Program-made: the position numbers and the translations under genes
Part shown: positions 4,879 through 6,141 of the stretch, in pieces
Numbering within the stretch: the stretch's first letter is position 1
Layout of the letters: each line of letters begins with the position of its first letter
The notes under the pieces: generated by a model
Seen by the model: only the letters and a program-made list of their open reading frames with translations
The model's database searches: none
What the model was told of the DNA's origin: nothing
Assembly: GCA_041746415.1 (NCBI GenBank)
Contig: JBGTHB010000100.1
Coordinates: forward strand, 1 to 6,141
DNA from: JBGTHB01 sp041746415
GTDB lineage: Bacteria > Pseudomonadota > Gammaproteobacteria > Coxiellales > Coxiellaceae
Direction of reading: 5' to 3'
DNA length: 6,141 nt

Positions 4879-5556
4879 ATGAAGATAAAATATTTAATGG
4901 TTTCATTGTTGATGTGTGGCACTAATACAATGGCATTTTCTGCTGATGCAGCTCCAATGACATCGTATGATTTGGATAAGACGCATTTAATGAGTGTCGT
5001 TAAAGCGAGCGGGCTGAATCCAACGGCGTTTAAATCAGCTTTGCACGCTTATTCATGGGCCAGATCACATCATGAATTAGGGGCAAATAAAGATGTGCTC
5101 ACCATTATTGATTTTACGTTGCCGTCTTACGATAAGCGATTGTGGGTGGTCGATTTAGAAAACGATAAAATTCTATTAAATACGTACACCACGCAAGGGC
5201 GAGATTCTGGGTTAACATATGCAACTCGATTTTCTAACGAAGTTGGCTCTGATGAATCAAGCCTTGGTCTTTACGTCACGTCTGGTGAGTTCGTAGGTCA
5301 TCATGGCACAGCGATGAAAATCGAAGGATTGGAGCCTGGAATTAACAATAACGCGTATCAACGCAACGTTGAAATTCATTCGGCAAATTACGTCACACAA
5401 CAATTTATCAGTGAGTATCACCGCGCAGGCCGTAGCTTAGGTTGTTTTGCCGTATCACCCAAAATTAAAAATAAATTGTTAGGTGATATACAAGGTGGCA
5501 GCGCTATTTTTGCGTATGCGACACCTGAGCTAAATGATCCAATTGCTAGGGCGTAA
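4879..5556 (+). CDS. Exported murein L,D-transpeptidase catalytic-domain protein (YkuD_2 type)
   Basis: This is a 225-aa exported protein. The signal peptide is MKIK plus a hydrophobic stretch to about residue 18, with likely cleavage near AFS-A (21/22) or ADA-A (24/25). The mature part matches the YkuD_2 family: LTIIDFTLPSYDKRLWVVDL (74-93), SSLGLYVTSGEF, HHGTAMKIEGLEPG, EIHSANYV with His167, and GRSLGCFAV with Cys189 as the expected catalytic thiol. Family members act on tetrapeptide stems of peptidoglycan in the periplasm. Two departures from the pattern I remember are Gln106 where an HG motif is usual and GCF where GCP is usual, so activity is probable but not assured. I prefer ATG at 4879 because AGAGG (4869-4873) is five bases away; the GTG at 4876 is only two bases from it. 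It follows the small LuxR-type gene by 17 bases, suggesting one operon. Confidence 0.9.
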   Translation: MKIKYLMVSLLMCGTNTMAFSADAAPMTSYDLDKTHLMSVVKASGLNPTAFKSALHAYSWARSHHELGANKDVLTIIDFTLPSYDKRLWVVDLENDKILLNTYTTQGRDSGLTYATRFSNEVGSDESSLGLYVTSGEFVGHHGTAMKIEGLEPGINNNAYQRNVEIHSANYVTQQFISEYHRAGRSLGCFAVSPKIKNKLLGDIQGGSAIFAYATPELNDPIARA

Positions 5557-5559
5557 TAA

Positions 5560-5847
5560 ATGAAGTTTATTTATGTATCAATACTGTGTGTTGTGTTTTT
5601 TATAGATGCACTAATGCACTGTTTTTCGGGTCAGCACTGTTTAAACCAAAACGAAGCAGATGTGACAAGCCCAAAAGCGCACAAACCTGTTTTAGTGGAG
5701 CCACTAAAATACACATCTTTAAAAAATACAAAAGGGTTTGCTGAACGCGTTGATTACCTAGTACCCGACATTTCAGACAAGCAATCCAATGCGTTGGAAA
5801 AACACGTGGAAAAGCAACTCAAGGAACAGAAAATCGAAGCTAATTAA
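5560..5847 (+). CDS. Small exported or membrane-anchored protein of unknown function (95 aa)
   Basis: I do not recognise this protein. It starts three bases after the transpeptidase stop (TAATAAATG arrangement), with AGGG at 5548-5551 as a modest ribosome binding site, so translational coupling is likely. Residues 3-19 (FIYVSILCVVFFIDALM) form a hydrophobic helix that may be a signal anchor or an uncleaved signal. The nearby Cys (MHCFSGQHC) does not form a proper lipobox. The rest is hydrophilic and would lie in the periplasm: a Pro-containing central part (36-50) and a charged helical tail (72-93, KQSNALEKHVEKQLKEQ) that could form a coiled coil. Position suggests a partner or regulator of the transpeptidase or of the membrane protein that follows; this is inference. 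Confidence 0.78.
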   Translation: MKFIYVSILCVVFFIDALMHCFSGQHCLNQNEADVTSPKAHKPVLVEPLKYTSLKNTKGFAERVDYLVPDISDKQSNALEKHVEKQLKEQKIEAN

Positions 5848-5880
5848 GAATAAGCTGAAAAAAGCAATAGAGGAAAGAAT

Positions 5881-6141
5881 ATGCTCGCTAAAATGATAAA
5901 CAAGCTAAAAAAGTCGGTCACTAAGCCTTCAGCAGTTAATGACATACCAATTACAGTTCTGTGCGCATTAACGATGCTGCGATTTAGCACAAAAGAGCTT
6001 TATGGGCTAAGTATGCTTCTCACATTAATTATCGTTATCGCTTTGACGATGTTTTTTTCGTTGTGCACTATTAAATTGCCGCACGCTTTCCCTTATGGGT
6101 TATGCCTATATTTCACTGTGATTTTAAGTGCGCTGATCTAC
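5881..6141 (+). CDS. Polytopic membrane protein, possibly Rnf/Nqr-subunit-like, 3' partial
   Basis: An open frame runs from ATG 5881 to the window edge (87 codons, no stop). AGAGGA (5869-5874) lies six bases upstream of the ATG. After a basic N-terminus (AKMINKLKKSVTK), hydrophobic segments at about 22-33, 41-63 and 70-87 indicate an inner-membrane protein. The pattern VLCAL, 13 residues from Cys to YGLSMLLTLIIV, then a second membrane segment lines up by eye, without gaps, with the start of RnfE/RsxE-type subunits (GLCPL, then LGLGLATTLV). Those belong to membrane electron-transport complexes, but the conserved GLCP Pro and the Gly residues are mostly absent here. A divergent Rnf-Nqr-domain protein is the best guess; an unrelated membrane protein is quite possible. 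The 33-base gap to the preceding gene suggests the same operon. Confidence 0.72.
   Translation, partial: MLAKMINKLKKSVTKPSAVNDIPITVLCALTMLRFSTKELYGLSMLLTLIIVIALTMFFSLCTIKLPHAFPYGLCLYFTVILSALIY

Noticed and set aside
5617..5641. Lipoprotein signal in the 95-aa exported protein
   Set aside because: The residues before the Cys (Leu-Met-His-Cys) do not satisfy the lipobox, which needs small residues at -1 and -2.
1..6141. CRISPR arrays, tRNA or rRNA genes, insertion sequences
   Set aside because: No regularly spaced repeats, no tRNA-like cloverleaf elements, no transposase frames and no terminal inverted repeats were seen on either strand.

Overview
The window looks like an AT-rich gammaproteobacterial chromosome or island, most plausibly from Legionellales (Legionella, Coxiella, Berkiella relatives). 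This rests on the PAS domain style of the first gene (PGHVYW, GVYLGCN, DLPW), the many small LuxR-type HTH proteins and the low GC content. It is inference from remembered family style, not from a database match. All genes are closely packed and no gap without a gene reaches 300 bases.

Layout. (1) Bases 1-1996, plus strand: the 3' part of a large PAS-histidine-kinase-receiver hybrid protein whose start lies outside the window. Its kinase core has lost the phospho-acceptor His and most ATP-binding signatures, while the last receiver domain is intact. (2) Bases 2004-2681, minus strand, convergent with gene 1: an HTH repressor fused to a LexA/S24-like domain whose catalytic Ser is Ala. (3) Bases 2682-2869: a divergent control region with two good sigma70-type promoters facing away from each other and three copies of AAAAGTGTT (two tandem, one inverted) placed over the promoter elements. 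(4) Bases 2870-4861, plus strand: a 60-aa protein of unknown function, a hairpin, then three regulators in a row: a divergent TetR-like protein, a LuxR-type HTH protein with a second possible HTH, and a 64-aa LuxR-type HTH with no input domain. (5) Bases 4879-6141, same strand: an exported murein L,D-transpeptidase (YkuD_2 type), a 95-aa exported or membrane-anchored protein, and the start of a membrane protein that resembles Rnf/Nqr subunits and runs off the window.

Working model (inference). The S24-like repressor and the divergent plus-strand genes form a lambda-like or ICE-like regulatory switch. The repressor binds the AAAAGTGTT sites, represses the plus-strand promoter and controls itself. 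Because its self-cleavage residues are lost, release is more likely through another protein than through classical RecA-driven cleavage. The output is a cascade of small DNA-binding proteins followed by cell-envelope genes. The order (divergent S24-like repressor, small ORF, about 290-aa protein, about 200-aa protein, about 60-aa regulator) recalls the prpA-lvrRABC module that controls Legionella integrative conjugative elements, but no CsrA-type protein, integrase or transfer gene is visible here.
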